Shown: positions 1 to 8,923 of the stretch, in pieces | Layout of the letters: the number at the start of each line of letters is the position of its first letter | Numbering within the stretch: the stretch's first letter is position 1 | Assembly (NCBI GenBank): GCA_963751355.1 | Contig: CAVVVS010000001.1 | Span: 1-64,000, forward strand | Reading direction: 5' to 3' | Source of the DNA: CAVVVS01 sp963751355 | GTDB taxonomy: Bacteria; Bacteroidota; Ignavibacteria; Ignavibacteriales; Ignavibacteriaceae | Length of the DNA stretch: 64,000 nt | Made by a program: the position numbers and the translations under genes | Notes under the pieces: model-generated | Seen by the model: only the letters and a program-made list of their open reading frames with translations | What the model was told of the DNA's origin: nothing | Databases searched by the model: none

Positions 1-111
1 CGCACCCGTGCGCCACTTTAATCAAGATATTGCTATCTCTTTCTCGTAGACTTGCATGTGTTAAGCACGCCGCCAGCGTTCGTCCTGAGCCAGGATCAAA
101 CTCTCCGTTGT
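1..111 (-). rRNA. rrs: 16S ribosomal RNA, 5' end only (partial)
   Basis: The reverse complement contains the universal 27F primer site, AGAGTTTGATCCTGGCTCAG, at 104 down to 85, followed by the conserved GACGAACGCTGGCGGCGTGC and the ACACATGCAAGTC block. Counting back from the 27F site puts the mature 5' end near position 111. The rest of the gene lies off the left edge of the window, so only about the first 110 nucleotides are here. The gene is read towards the left. Confidence 0.97.
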
Positions 112-192
112 AGAGTTTAATTTTTGTGTAATCTTGGCGTCGAGACGCTTAGTTGAAACCATTTAACATTGACTGGTTAAATGCACTCACTC

Positions 193-204
193 TGTCAAAG
201 AACA
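193..204 (-). promoter_or_regulatory. boxA-like antitermination element of the rRNA leader
   Basis: On the minus strand the leader reads TGTTCTTTGACA, which resembles the bacterial rRNA boxA consensus (TGCTCTTTAACA in E. coli) bound by NusB/S10 in antitermination complexes. It lies about 80 bases upstream of the 16S 5' end and downstream of both promoter candidates, which is the expected position. It was identified by eye only. Confidence 0.6.
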
Positions 205-240
205 TTCTAAATTTCATAAACTTTCATTTAAGAAAGACTT

Positions 241-271
241 CAAATTTACAGGCTCTTTTATCTAAAGTCAA
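241..271 (-). promoter_or_regulatory. Proximal rRNA promoter candidate (P1)
   Basis: Minus strand TTGACT (271-266), a 17-base spacer and TAAATTTG (248-241). The -10 box fits both a sigma70 hexamer and the TAnnTTTG form described for Bacteroidota. The -35 box lies inside a perfect 7-base inverted repeat (GGCTCTT/AAGAGCC, 251-257 and 270-276), so a transcript starting further upstream could fold there. Confidence 0.5.
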
Positions 272-347
272 GAGCCTTTTTTCAATACTTAAATTTTATT
301 TTTCGTTTTTTTTAATTGCAAAAACTGAATTAAAATTCAGCCTTACT

Positions 348-375
348 AATATAAGATTCTAATTTTTATTGTCAA
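348..375 (-). promoter_or_regulatory. Distal rRNA promoter candidate (P2)
   Basis: Minus strand TTGACA (375-370), a 16-base spacer and TATATT (353-348). This is a consensus -35 box with a good -10 box, about 100 bases upstream of P1, so the rRNA operon probably has tandem promoters. No experimental start is known here. Confidence 0.5.
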
Positions 376-765
376 GGATTGCTATCAATAATTGACATTT
401 TTTTTCTTGTTTAGTTCTCATCTTGTCAAAAAACTTTGCAAACTTAAAAATCAAAGAGCACCTAATTAAATACTTTTTATTTAAATAATCAAATATTTTC
501 TAAAATAATATTATTTTTCCCCAAATGAATTTTAACGTTAATTTAACTTTTTATCAAAGTAATAATTTTACTCTCAGACAGATACAATTCTTAAGCGATC
601 TATGATAAAATGGTATAGTAAAACTACCGTATTCTTCAATTAATAACCCATCTTGCGCAGAGATATTATAACTTAGTTTCGCTGCACACACAACCCTTCC
701 GTGTTAAAATTTCCTCCAATTTTTAATAGAATGAACATTTCTGCATAAAATGACGAAATAATAAA

Positions 766-2211
766 TTAGAGTTTACTAAATTGTATTAACAGCAATAGAA
801 TGGTAGCAAAACTGCTTACAATACCTAAATAACCTCCTACTTCACGCACATAATAATGGAATGAGCGTACAGGATTTTGAGGTATATAAATATAATCTCC
901 CGCCTCTATCTTAACGTTATTATCCTCTACAGGCAGCCAATCCCTGCTCCCGGCTTTAATTACCATGATATCACTTTGGGCATTATTACCCAGCCCCCCT
1001 GCTTTTTCAATATAGAATTTGTAACCTTTACCCGGCTCATAAGGAATATTGCCCGGCTTAACAACTTGCCCGAAAACGTAAACGGAATGATTTTGAGGGG
1101 GAATTATAACTATATCTCCGTCATGTACAATATACTTGGACGCTTCGGAGTTATCATCGTTTATTTTTGTAAAATTAATTCCGCTTCCACCCAATAAATT
1201 TCTTAATTGATTTTCCAGATTGAAATACATCGTATCTTCTTCCGTAAGATTAGACAATCTTAACATCTCAAAATCGTCTAAATGAAGCAGTAGCGACGAA
1301 ACTTTTGTATTAAGCGGCTCTGTTTCATCCTGGAGTTTTATACCGTACTCTGTCTCCAATAATAAGGGCAAAGCATTACCCCGGTAAAGCCGCGCTTTTG
1401 GCAAGAAAGCGTCGGATTTAAGTCCGCCGGCGCGTTCAATTACCTGTTTAAGTGTTGTGTTATTTCTTGTTATCGGAATTTTGCCGGGTGAATTAACTTC
1501 GCCGGCAACTAAAATGCTAAACTCCTTTTTCTCCGTCTCTTTTGCAAGTACAACAACCCTATCTCCTCTTTGAAGATTGACGTCACTATTAATATCCACC
1601 GTATCAACATTCATAGTATCGCCATTGTAACTCAATCTATAAATTGCTGCTTTGGTTACATTCACGTAGGCTTTGTTAATCCCCTGTGCAAATAAAAGAG
1701 CATCAGAAAGTTTATCCCCATCAACAAATAAGAATTTACCCGGATGATTAACTGCACCCGAAATACTGAAAAAATTATGTTTCAAATCCGCCGGCGGAAA
1801 GATTATTACATCATCATTTTTTAAATACGGATCGTCCTTAAAATCGCCGGTAATCCTGAATTTGAGCAAATCAATTTTCATGGCGGAACCGTCGGCACGT
1901 TTCAATGTTATATTTCTTAATGAGAAATCCTTTAGCTTTTTATTTATTTTTTCTAAAAGGAGGGGATCTGTCAGATTCCTCAGAGCTTTTTCCCTTGCCT
2001 CATTATACATCCTCGTTACAAACTGATCTACTCTTTCAGTAATGGATGCCGGGAATGTACCTGTAATAAAAAAGTCCCCGCCAATCGTCACACTGATAGC
2101 GCTTGCCTGTAACAGTGAAGCGGTGCTTGAGCCTGATCCTTTTGTATCCAATTGAGCCCTTGCAGATGAATAAATAATAAACACTATGAGCAAAAAGAAT
2201 GATTTCTTCAT
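766..2211 (-). CDS. Polysaccharide export protein with SLBB domains (Wza-like)
   Basis: A 481-residue secreted or outer-membrane-linked export protein. It has a signal peptide (about 1-20, ending SSARAQ) and a Poly_export-type N-terminal part containing a GGDFFITG sequence near 44. Several SLBB modules follow, starting around 147 (ISGAVNHPGKF), 232 (VAGEVNSPGK) and 377 (VFGQVVKPGN), each with the repeated G-x-V-x-x-P-G signature. A hydrophobic C-terminal helix covers 458-480. In characterised systems such proteins form the periplasmic/outer-membrane channel for capsule or exopolysaccharide. It is the last gene of a minus-strand run, 44 bases after rfbB, which fits a polysaccharide role. Multiple SLBB units and a C-terminal helix distinguish it from the shorter E. 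coli Wza. The substrate cannot be read from the sequence. Confidence 0.88.
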   Translation of the reverse strand: MKKSFFLLIVFIIYSSARAQLDTKGSGSSTASLLQASAISVTIGGDFFITGTFPASITERVDQFVTRMYNEAREKALRNLTDPLLLEKINKKLKDFSLRNITLKRADGSAMKIDLLKFRITGDFKDDPYLKNDDVIIFPPADLKHNFFSISGAVNHPGKFLFVDGDKLSDALLFAQGINKAYVNVTKAAIYRLSYNGDTMNVDTVDINSDVNLQRGDRVVVLAKETEKKEFSILVAGEVNSPGKIPITRNNTTLKQVIERAGGLKSDAFLPKARLYRGNALPLLLETEYGIKLQDETEPLNTKVSSLLLHLDDFEMLRLSNLTEEDTMYFNLENQLRNLLGGSGINFTKINDDNSEASKYIVHDGDIVIIPPQNHSVYVFGQVVKPGNIPYEPGKGYKFYIEKAGGLGNNAQSDIMVIKAGSRDWLPVEDNNVKIEAGDYIYIPQNPVRSFHYYVREVGGYLGIVSSFATILLLLIQFSKL

Positions 2212-2255
2212 TTAATTTTACCTTATGTAGTTAAATCTATATTTTTAATTGATAT

Positions 2256-3266
2256 TTAATTCTTATACTGTTCGGCATAATATTTTTGATATTCACCCGA
2301 CAGGATTCTTTCCCACCAATTTTTATTACCATTATACCAATCTATAGTGCGGGCAATTGCCTCTTCAAAAGGGAATTCGGGTTCCCATCCAAGTTCGGTT
2401 TGTATTTTTGTGGAATCAATCGCATACCGCCTGTCGTGTCCGGGTCGGTCTTTTACATACTGAATTAAATCTTCCGATTTATCCAAATGCTGCAAGATTA
2501 ATTTCACAATTTTAATATTCGGCATTTCGTTGCTTGCGCCGATATTATAGACTTCCCCTGTTTTACCTTTTTCGAAAACAACATCTATCGCCCTATTATG
2601 ATCGATAACATAAATCCAATCTCTTACATTCATTCCGTCGCCGTACACAGGTAGTTCTTTATTGTTTAACGAATTTATAATCATTAAAGGAATTAGTTTT
2701 TCCGGAAATTGATAGGGTCCGTAATTGTTGGAACATCGGGTAATCACTACCGGCATCCCGTACGTATGATGAAATGCCAGCGCCATCATATCCGATGCCG
2801 CTTTACTGGATGAATATGGACTGTTGGGTGATAATGGAGTATTTTCGGTAAATAAACCGTCCTTTCCAAGACTGCCGTAAACTTCATCGGTTGATACTTG
2901 AAGAAATTTTTCCACCTCAAAATTGCGGGCTGTTTCAAGCAGTACGTTCGTACCGATAACATTAGTTTGATAAAATATTTCCGAACCAAGAATGCTCCTG
3001 TCTACATGCGATTCTGCAGCAAAATTTATTACATATTTAATTTTGTACTTTTCAAATATATAGCGCACCAATTCGGAATTGATTATATCACCTTTTATGA
3101 ATTGGTAATTCTTCTTATTTTCAGTTGATTTTAGATTTTCAAGGTTGCCTGCATAGGTTAATTTATCCAGGTTGATGATATTATAATCGTCTCTTTCAGT
3201 GAGAATGTGATTAATAAAGTTGCTGCCGATAAATCCGGCTCCTCCTGTAACTAGAATATTTTTCAT
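2256..3266 (-). CDS. rfbB: dTDP-glucose 4,6-dehydratase
   Basis: This enzyme converts dTDP-glucose to dTDP-4-keto-6-deoxyglucose, the second step of dTDP-rhamnose and related deoxysugar synthesis, in the cytoplasm. At 336 residues it has full family length. The NAD-binding TGGAGFIG is at 7-14, the STDEVYG motif gives the catalytic Asp127-Glu128 pair, and Tyr151 with Lys155 forms the YxxxK active site. The C-terminal RDWIYVIDH and RPGHDRRYAID blocks are typical of RmlB. It begins 9 bases after the barrel gene upstream and precedes the SLBB export gene, so it is probably co-transcribed. An RmlD-like reductase lies elsewhere in the window (7010-7897), but rmlA and rmlC are absent. Confidence 0.95.
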   Translation of the reverse strand: MKNILVTGGAGFIGSNFINHILTERDDYNIINLDKLTYAGNLENLKSTENKKNYQFIKGDIINSELVRYIFEKYKIKYVINFAAESHVDRSILGSEIFYQTNVIGTNVLLETARNFEVEKFLQVSTDEVYGSLGKDGLFTENTPLSPNSPYSSSKAASDMMALAFHHTYGMPVVITRCSNNYGPYQFPEKLIPLMIINSLNNKELPVYGDGMNVRDWIYVIDHNRAIDVVFEKGKTGEVYNIGASNEMPNIKIVKLILQHLDKSEDLIQYVKDRPGHDRRYAIDSTKIQTELGWEPEFPFEEAIARTIDWYNGNKNWWERILSGEYQKYYAEQYKN

Positions 3267-3275
3267 TAATTTTCC

Positions 3276-4004
3276 CTAATATGAAAATAAGCCGATAAAA
3301 ATTCCTGTTTGAATGAAAAAGCTGTTTCCGTTAAGATTGGAAGGTACGCCGGTCAATTCGCGCCCATTATCAATTTTCCAGCTATCACTCAACTCAATTT
3401 GATAACCTGCACCGATTCGAAACGAAACGAATCTATAAAAGGGGATATCAACATTTAAAGTAGGAGAAATCATCCAGTAACTATTTTTAATGTTTTTATT
3501 GATGTTTTTTGAAGTAGCATTTTGGGCGTTTGACCAAACTGTATTCCAATTAAATGAACTGCTGTTATTATAAATTTCAATATCCATACTTCCGCCCCCG
3601 ATTATGGTACCAACCGAAACAGCAATATTTTTAATAAAGGGAAGAGTATATTCAACAGTCAAGCCGCCACCGCCGAGGGAATAGATTACCTCCCTGTTTG
3701 TACCATTCACCATTGAAGATGTTGATGTGGATCCGCTAAAGCCCATTCCTCCGATTCTAAAATTTTCTAAGAATCCCAGATAAATAAATCCGGCACCTCC
3801 AGAAGTGTAAAAGCCACTATTAGATAATGCGGGGACACCGAATGAAGCCAGCTGTGTATTTACAGCATCCATATTAGGAAAATACCAGCCGGGAGTGTAT
3901 CCTCCTCCGCCTCCGAATGGAGCATCAAAATAGGTGGATTCTTGTGCATAGAGTGATATGGATAATATTATTAGAAAGCTGAGTACTAATTTTATTTTTT
4001 TCAT
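3276..4004 (-). CDS. Predicted outer-membrane beta-barrel protein, function unknown
   Basis: A 242-residue protein with a clear signal peptide (about 1-20, ending LYAQ) and a glycine-rich start (FGGGGGYTPGWYFPN). Alternating hydrophobic and aromatic strands and a strand-like C-terminal end (FFIQTGIFIGLFSY) follow. This composition is that of a small outer-membrane barrel, but no family was recognised. It lies 9 bases upstream of rfbB on the same strand, which suggests an envelope role together with the polysaccharide genes. That link is inference from position only. Confidence 0.7.
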   Translation of the reverse strand: MKKIKLVLSFLIILSISLYAQESTYFDAPFGGGGGYTPGWYFPNMDAVNTQLASFGVPALSNSGFYTSGGAGFIYLGFLENFRIGGMGFSGSTSTSSMVNGTNREVIYSLGGGGLTVEYTLPFIKNIAVSVGTIIGGGSMDIEIYNNSSSFNWNTVWSNAQNATSKNINKNIKNSYWMISPTLNVDIPFYRFVSFRIGAGYQIELSDSWKIDNGRELTGVPSNLNGNSFFIQTGIFIGLFSY

Positions 4005-4152
4005 AAATCTTTAATTAATATTTGATAAATTTACCAATGAAGGCATGAAAAAGCAAAGAATTCAATGACCTAAGATTGTGATATATTGAAGGTAGAAACT
4101 TAAAAATTACAACCAGATAGTTTAAGTCATTTATTTAAGGACTTATAATAAT

Positions 4153-5598
4153 TTAATTTTTATCAGCCGGTTTCGAATATTCAACATCCATATGATAATC
4201 CCATTTATCAAAATAAAGATTACCGCCTTTCCACTCAACTTCCCCTCTTTGAAAATCATTGGTTTCGTTGCGCGGATAAACTTTTTCGGGATAGAGAGAC
4301 CGACCATAATCATCATTAACAATTAAATGATACGCATCAATTCCATCAGTGAAAAAATATTGAACTTTTGGATCATTCGAATTTCTTACTCCCATATAAG
4401 GATCTGTGGGAATCCAACCGTAACCTTCATAATAGACTTCAGTCCAATCATGTAAATTTACACTGCCCGGATGCATCATCCAGCCGCTCTGCCATCTTGC
4501 AGGTATTCCGCTGAACCTGCAGAGAGTTATAAACAGCAATCCTTTTATACCGCAGTCGCCGTGCATATTTGTTAAACAATAATCTGATATATTATTTATT
4601 GTTGAATATTCTCGCGCACTCGCCCATGGAATATTATCCGAAATCCACTTAAATATTAATTTTACTTTTTTATAAGGATTAGTTTCGCTGCCGATAATTT
4701 TGTGTGATAAATTTTTAATCTTATCAGTGAAAACTATGTGAGGCGGTCTTTCAGCGGTAAATTTTTTAAATAATTCCGAGTTTTTATCATAATGTTTTAT
4801 GGCTCCCGGATCTAAATTATACCATTCTGCATAAGCCGTGTATTCAAGTAAATAATTAAAAACAGTCGGCTCTCCGGCTTTCGCTTTCTTTTCTATATAT
4901 AGTGTCCTCTGAGAATAATCATCATTTGGAGAAATGATATAATGCTTTGAGTTAACCGAAAGTAATTTAATGTCCGTTTGCCGTTTGTGCCCTTCTCTAG
5001 GATAAGGCAGCCAGCAGCGAATAACTTCACCGGATGTTACCGCATCTTTGTCCACGGTTAATGTGTAATTAATTTTTATTCTAACCGGATTGACTAATCT
5101 CTTCCCGGTTTTCTCTGCCTCTTTTATTACATCCGGAATGTCTTTACTTAAAAAAGTATCCAGTTTGCTGATTGTTTTTCCGTCTATTTCTTCTTTTCTA
5201 GCTTTTGCATTTTTGTTTACTCTAAAAAGATTTGGAACCGCATTATGAAAAAACCGTTTTTTACCGTCTATTATTTTCATTTCCAATGACTCGTCCTCTT
5301 CCCAATTTTTAAGCATTTTTGTGTCAACATCCGGGTAATATTTTTTTAACGCGTTTATTACATAATCTTCGTCCCTGTCAAAATCCAATCTAATTCTATG
5401 CATCTTGTCAATTTGAAATTGAAGATTGTATTTTTCGTTTTCAGAAATATCTCCTTTTCCGATAATTTCCTTTATCATTTGCGAAGCTTTTGTAAAATTG
5501 CCTTGCTGAATCTGTTTATTGATGTCGGGATATTTCGTTTGTCCAAATAACGGGATTACAAGTGTTACTGCAAGCATTAGAAAAAACAATTCTTTCAT
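4153..5598 (-). CDS. Secreted transglutaminase-like cysteine protein
   Basis: A 481-residue protein with a signal peptide (about 1-20). The C-terminal half carries a transglutaminase-like core with an intact catalytic triad: Cys349 in HGDCGIKG, His383 in NLHDWTEVYY and Asp399 in WIPTDP. Members of this superfamily act as peptidases, amidases or cross-linking enzymes, and the exact reaction is not clear here. The region around 170-260 looks like the beta-rich N-terminal domain often found before this core. It is the first gene of the leftward cluster, with 148 bases before the barrel gene, so it may be a separate unit. No lipobox is seen, so it is probably periplasmic. Confidence 0.85.
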   Translation of the reverse strand: MKELFFLMLAVTLVIPLFGQTKYPDINKQIQQGNFTKASQMIKEIIGKGDISENEKYNLQFQIDKMHRIRLDFDRDEDYVINALKKYYPDVDTKMLKNWEEDESLEMKIIDGKKRFFHNAVPNLFRVNKNAKARKEEIDGKTISKLDTFLSKDIPDVIKEAEKTGKRLVNPVRIKINYTLTVDKDAVTSGEVIRCWLPYPREGHKRQTDIKLLSVNSKHYIISPNDDYSQRTLYIEKKAKAGEPTVFNYLLEYTAYAEWYNLDPGAIKHYDKNSELFKKFTAERPPHIVFTDKIKNLSHKIIGSETNPYKKVKLIFKWISDNIPWASAREYSTINNISDYCLTNMHGDCGIKGLLFITLCRFSGIPARWQSGWMMHPGSVNLHDWTEVYYEGYGWIPTDPYMGVRNSNDPKVQYFFTDGIDAYHLIVNDDYGRSLYPEKVYPRNETNDFQRGEVEWKGGNLYFDKWDYHMDVEYSKPADKN

Positions 5599-5819
5599 GA
5601 TATTTAAATTTTTATTGTATGTTGTACAAATATAACAAATAGAAATTTCAATTATTAATAATTCATCCCCCGTGATTTGAACTTTACTTTCTTAATTTTG
5701 TTCTTAATCTTATCTCATTTAATTCGCTATGAACATTTTATTAATTTTCATTTTCAACTATTTAATTACATTTTAGAATTATATATGAATCATTCCGGCT
5801 CATTTTATATATTTACTTC

Positions 5820-7013
5820 ATGAACTTAAAAACACTTAACAAATTATCTTCGAAAAACACAAAATACATAATCGGACTTATGTCCGGCACATCCCTGGAC
5901 GGAGTTGATGCTGTTTTAGTCGAAGTAATGGGAAACGGCTCAAACACAAAATTAAACCAATTGGGATTCATTACCTATCCTTTCCCGGCAGGGTTAAAAG
6001 ATCGAATACTCGTGAACTCAACAACTAAAAAAGGTAATGTAACTGATTTATGCAGGCTAAATTTTTTGATACCCCTGATTTATGTTGATGCAATAAATTC
6101 GCTTTGTAAAAAATGTAAAGTCCCTCTCGAAAAGATTGATTTAATCGGCTCCCACGGACAAACAATTCACCACCTGCCAAACAAAAGCAATTACTTCGGC
6201 TATTCTTTCGGTTCAACATTACAAATTGGTGATCCTTCTGTAATTGCAAAAAAAACCGGTGTCATAACTGTAGGTGATTTTAGGACCGGCGATGTTGCAC
6301 TCGGCGGAGAAGGTGCGCCGCTTGTGCCTTATTTCGATTATATAATGTTCCATTCAAATGAAAAGAACCGGGCATTATTAAATATCGGCGGGATTGCGAA
6401 TATCACCGTACTGAATAAAAAAGGAAATGCGTCTTCCGTTTTAGCTTTTGATACCGGTCCGGGTAATATGATGATCGATCAACTGTCATGGATATTTTTT
6501 AATAAAGATTATGATAAGGAAGGAACTATCGCATCTTCAGGAAAAGTTGATCAAAGATTATTTGAAGCTTTAATTAAACAAGATAAATTTATTGAAAGAG
6601 AAGTACCTAAATCTACCGGACGGGAATATTACGGCAAACAATTTTTAACTCCTATTTTCAAAAAAGTAAAAGGAGTTTCTCCTGAGGATTGGCTTGCAAC
6701 AGTAACTAATTTTACAGCATACGGAGTTTTTAGGAATTATGAAAAGTTTGTTAAAAGCGAAACCGAAATTGAAGAATTATTCCTCAGCGGAGGCGGCGCA
6801 AAAAATAAGTACCTGATTAAATGTTTAAAAAGTTATTTCGGAAGAAATATTAAAATCAGTAATGTAAAAAATCTGGGTATTTCACCGGATGCAAAGGAAG
6901 CTATTTGTTTTGCCGTATTAGCAAATGAAACAATCTCCGGAAATCCTTCGAATTTACCACGGGTAACAGGAGCAGAAAGAAGTACAATCTTAGGGAAGAT
7001 TTGTTTGCCATGA
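5820..7013 (+). CDS. anmK: Anhydro-N-acetylmuramic acid kinase
   Basis: AnmK phosphorylates 1,6-anhydro-N-acetylmuramate from turned-over peptidoglycan to give MurNAc-6-phosphate, a cytoplasmic recycling step. At 397 residues it is slightly longer than the usual 370 or so because of a short N-terminal extension. The family signature GLMSGTSLDGVD is at 19-30. SHGQTIHH, the GDFRTGDVALGGEGAPLVP block, NIGGIAN and the DTGPGN phosphate-binding motif are all present, as is LSGGGAKN near the C-terminus. The stop overlaps the next gene's start in an ATGA arrangement, so the two are translationally coupled. No murQ etherase is visible nearby, so the downstream step must be encoded elsewhere. Confidence 0.95.
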   Translation: MNLKTLNKLSSKNTKYIIGLMSGTSLDGVDAVLVEVMGNGSNTKLNQLGFITYPFPAGLKDRILVNSTTKKGNVTDLCRLNFLIPLIYVDAINSLCKKCKVPLEKIDLIGSHGQTIHHLPNKSNYFGYSFGSTLQIGDPSVIAKKTGVITVGDFRTGDVALGGEGAPLVPYFDYIMFHSNEKNRALLNIGGIANITVLNKKGNASSVLAFDTGPGNMMIDQLSWIFFNKDYDKEGTIASSGKVDQRLFEALIKQDKFIEREVPKSTGREYYGKQFLTPIFKKVKGVSPEDWLATVTNFTAYGVFRNYEKFVKSETEIEELFLSGGGAKNKYLIKCLKSYFGRNIKISNVKNLGISPDAKEAICFAVLANETISGNPSNLPRVTGAERSTILGKICLP

Positions 7014-7897
7014 AAATTTTAATAACTGGCGGCAGCGGTTTACTCGGACAATTTCTCAATATTAGCCTTTCTAAAGAAAATGAGATTTTGACTATTTATA
7101 ATTCTCACAGCGGAAATTGCATAAATTTCAATTCTGTTCTAATCGATATAAACTACCATGAAAAATTTGAAAATATTTTCACACAGTTTTTACCAAACAT
7201 TGTTATTCATACTGCAGCAATTACTACTCCTCAAGTAACAAGTTCCATTCCCGCAAAGTTAGTTTATCAAACCAATGTAAATACTACAGAGTTTATAGCG
7301 CAATTGTGCGAAAAATATAAAACAAAAATGATTTATACTTCATCCGATCTTGTTTATGCAGGATATAGGGGCTCAATGCTGAATGAAGACGCAAAGTTGA
7401 TTCCGGTTTCTTTATACGCGGAAAGTAAATTAATGGGTGAAGTTAAAATTCGCGAGGTTTTTGATAATTATTTAATTCTGCGCACTTCACTTTTATATGG
7501 TTTTGGTTTGAATGAATCGAGAAGTCATTTTCAGCAAATGTATTCTAGTTTGAAAGAGGGTAATCACGTAAAATTATTTGATGATCAATTTCGAACTCCT
7601 CTGTCATTAATTGATGCAGCGAGAATGATGAATGAAATCTGCAAATTGAAAGTGAAAGAAGAAATCATAAACTTCGGTGGAAGAGAAAGAGTTTCAAGAT
7701 TAGAATTGGGTGCTATACTTTGTGATACTGCCGGTTTTGATAAAAATCTGATTGATAAAATTTCCATGAGTGAAATTCCTAACTATCCTCAGGTTGCCGA
7801 TGTTTCGATGAATACTGACAAACTTCAATCTTACAATATTAAGGCAAAATCAATTAGAGAATCTATTGCGGAAATCCTAGAAGCAAATAAATTATAA
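7010..7897 (+). CDS. RmlD-like NAD(P)-dependent sugar reductase (SDR family)
   Basis: An extended short-chain dehydrogenase of 295 residues that resembles dTDP-4-dehydrorhamnose reductase. It begins with the nucleotide-binding LITGGSGLLGQ, has TSSDLVY (the Ser/Thr of the active site) and a YAESKLMGE motif carrying the catalytic Tyr-x-x-x-Lys. The start is taken at the ATG at 7010, which overlaps the anmK stop by four bases (ATGA). A TTG at 7001 would add three residues and is less likely. Coupling to anmK is unusual and may reflect only operon convenience. Whether it truly completes rhamnose synthesis with the rfbB at 2256 is unproven. Confidence 0.85.
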   Translation: MKILITGGSGLLGQFLNISLSKENEILTIYNSHSGNCINFNSVLIDINYHEKFENIFTQFLPNIVIHTAAITTPQVTSSIPAKLVYQTNVNTTEFIAQLCEKYKTKMIYTSSDLVYAGYRGSMLNEDAKLIPVSLYAESKLMGEVKIREVFDNYLILRTSLLYGFGLNESRSHFQQMYSSLKEGNHVKLFDDQFRTPLSLIDAARMMNEICKLKVKEEIINFGGRERVSRLELGAILCDTAGFDKNLIDKISMSEIPNYPQVADVSMNTDKLQSYNIKAKSIRESIAEILEANKL

Positions 7898-7909
7898 TGG
7901 ATATTGAAA

Positions 7910-8020
7910 CTCTGTGGTTCTCTGTGAATTCTCTGTGGTTCTCTGTGAATTCTCGGTGGCTCTCTGTGTAACAAAAACCATTACACAGAGTACACAAAGG
8001 GAACACAGAGCGCCACAAAG
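7910..8020. repeat. CTCTGTG tandem and inverted repeat island
   Basis: Two perfect 21-base copies lie back to back at 7910-7930 and 7931-7951, followed by a degenerate third unit (7952-7970). Each unit is made of two CTCTGTG-containing halves. After a 9-base loop the motif continues inverted: CTCTGTGTAA (7962-7971) pairs perfectly with TTACACAGAG (7981-7990), and further ACACAGAG and CACAAAG copies reach 8020. There is no T-run, so it is not a classic terminator. It fills the whole space between the RmlD-like gene and nfo. Confidence 0.85.
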
Positions 8021-8068
8021 TTTTACAAACTAAAAAACACTATCATAAAATCTATCAGGTATATTATT

Positions 8069-8923
8069 TTGAATCAATTACTTGGTGCACATACTTCAAT
8101 TAAGGGCGGTGTAGCTGAATCTGTTCCGCTAGCGGAGAAGTTAAAATTTACCGCAATGCAGATATTCACAAAGAACAACAATCGCTGGGCAGCCAAATCA
8201 CTTACCGGAGAAGATATAAACAAATTTAAAACCCGTTTATCAACTTCACATATAAAATTTGTAGTTACACACGATTCTTACCTAATCAATCTATGCGCAA
8301 AAGATCATGATATTCTTAATAAATCCCGCGAAGCCTACATTGAAGAACTTAAGAGATGCGAGCAACTCGGTATCCATCATCTTAACTTTCACCCTGGTGC
8401 ACACGGCGGACAAGGAGAAAAAGACGGCATTAAAGTTATTGCGGAATCGTTAAATATTGCGCACGTAAAAACGAAAGGTTATAACGTTTCGAGTATGCTG
8501 GAAGCTACTGCGGGACAAGGAACTACTCTCGGATATACTTTTGAACAGCTTAAAAAAATAATCGATTTGATTGAAGACAAAAAACGAATGACCGTCTGCA
8601 TAGACACCGCACATATTTTTGCCGCAGGATATGACATAAAAAATAAGAAGAGATACGAAAAAGTAATTCAAGATTTTGATGATATAATCGGTTTAAATAG
8701 ATTGAAATGTTTCCACATGAATGACAGTAAAAAGGAACTAGGAAGCAGAGTCGACAGGCACGAACATATCGGGAAAGGATTCATTGGAAAGCAAGGATTC
8801 AGAAATATTATGAACGATAAACGGCTGGAGAAAATTCCTAAAATACTGGAGACACCCAAAGGGAAAGAGTATATCGAAGATTTGGAGAACCTGAAAGTTT
8901 TGGGAAGTTTGATAAAGGAATAA
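8069..8923 (+). CDS. nfo: Deoxyribonuclease IV (AP endonuclease)
   Basis: Endonuclease IV cleaves DNA 5' to abasic sites in base-excision repair. At 284 residues it has normal family length. It opens with LLGAHTSIKGGV, like characterised Nfo proteins. The metal-binding signatures are present: LNFHPGAH, MLEATAGQGT, VCIDTAHIFAAGYD, and FHMNDSKKELGSRVDRHEHIG, which is broken only by normal family variation. The start is a TTG at 8069, because the next in-frame ATG lies inside the conserved fold. It follows the CTCTGTG repeat island and is probably a separate unit from anmK and the RmlD-like gene. Confidence 0.95.
   Translation: MNQLLGAHTSIKGGVAESVPLAEKLKFTAMQIFTKNNNRWAAKSLTGEDINKFKTRLSTSHIKFVVTHDSYLINLCAKDHDILNKSREAYIEELKRCEQLGIHHLNFHPGAHGGQGEKDGIKVIAESLNIAHVKTKGYNVSSMLEATAGQGTTLGYTFEQLKKIIDLIEDKKRMTVCIDTAHIFAAGYDIKNKKRYEKVIQDFDDIIGLNRLKCFHMNDSKKELGSRVDRHEHIGKGFIGKQGFRNIMNDKRLEKIPKILETPKGKEYIEDLENLKVLGSLIKE

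Larger units (their letters stand above)
112..765 (-). promoter_or_regulatory. rRNA operon leader and upstream region (no gene)
   Basis: A 650-base AT-rich stretch without a credible coding region separates the 16S start from the next gene. Read on the minus strand it holds two sigma70-like promoters, a boxA-type element and a short hairpin (CATTTAAC at 160-167 with GTTAAATG at 176-183) near the 16S 5' end, perhaps part of a processing stem. Beyond about position 380 nothing recognisable is seen. The one 69-codon open frame on the plus strand runs antisense to the leader and has low-complexity composition, so it is not called. Confidence 0.7.

Noticed and set aside
153..362. 69-codon open frame on the plus strand opposite the rRNA leader
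   Set aside because: Composition is that of random AT-rich DNA, there is no ribosome site, and it lies across the leader with its promoters and boxA.
7910..8020. CRISPR array
   Set aside because: The repeats are contiguous without unique spacers, some are inverted, and no cas gene is in the window.
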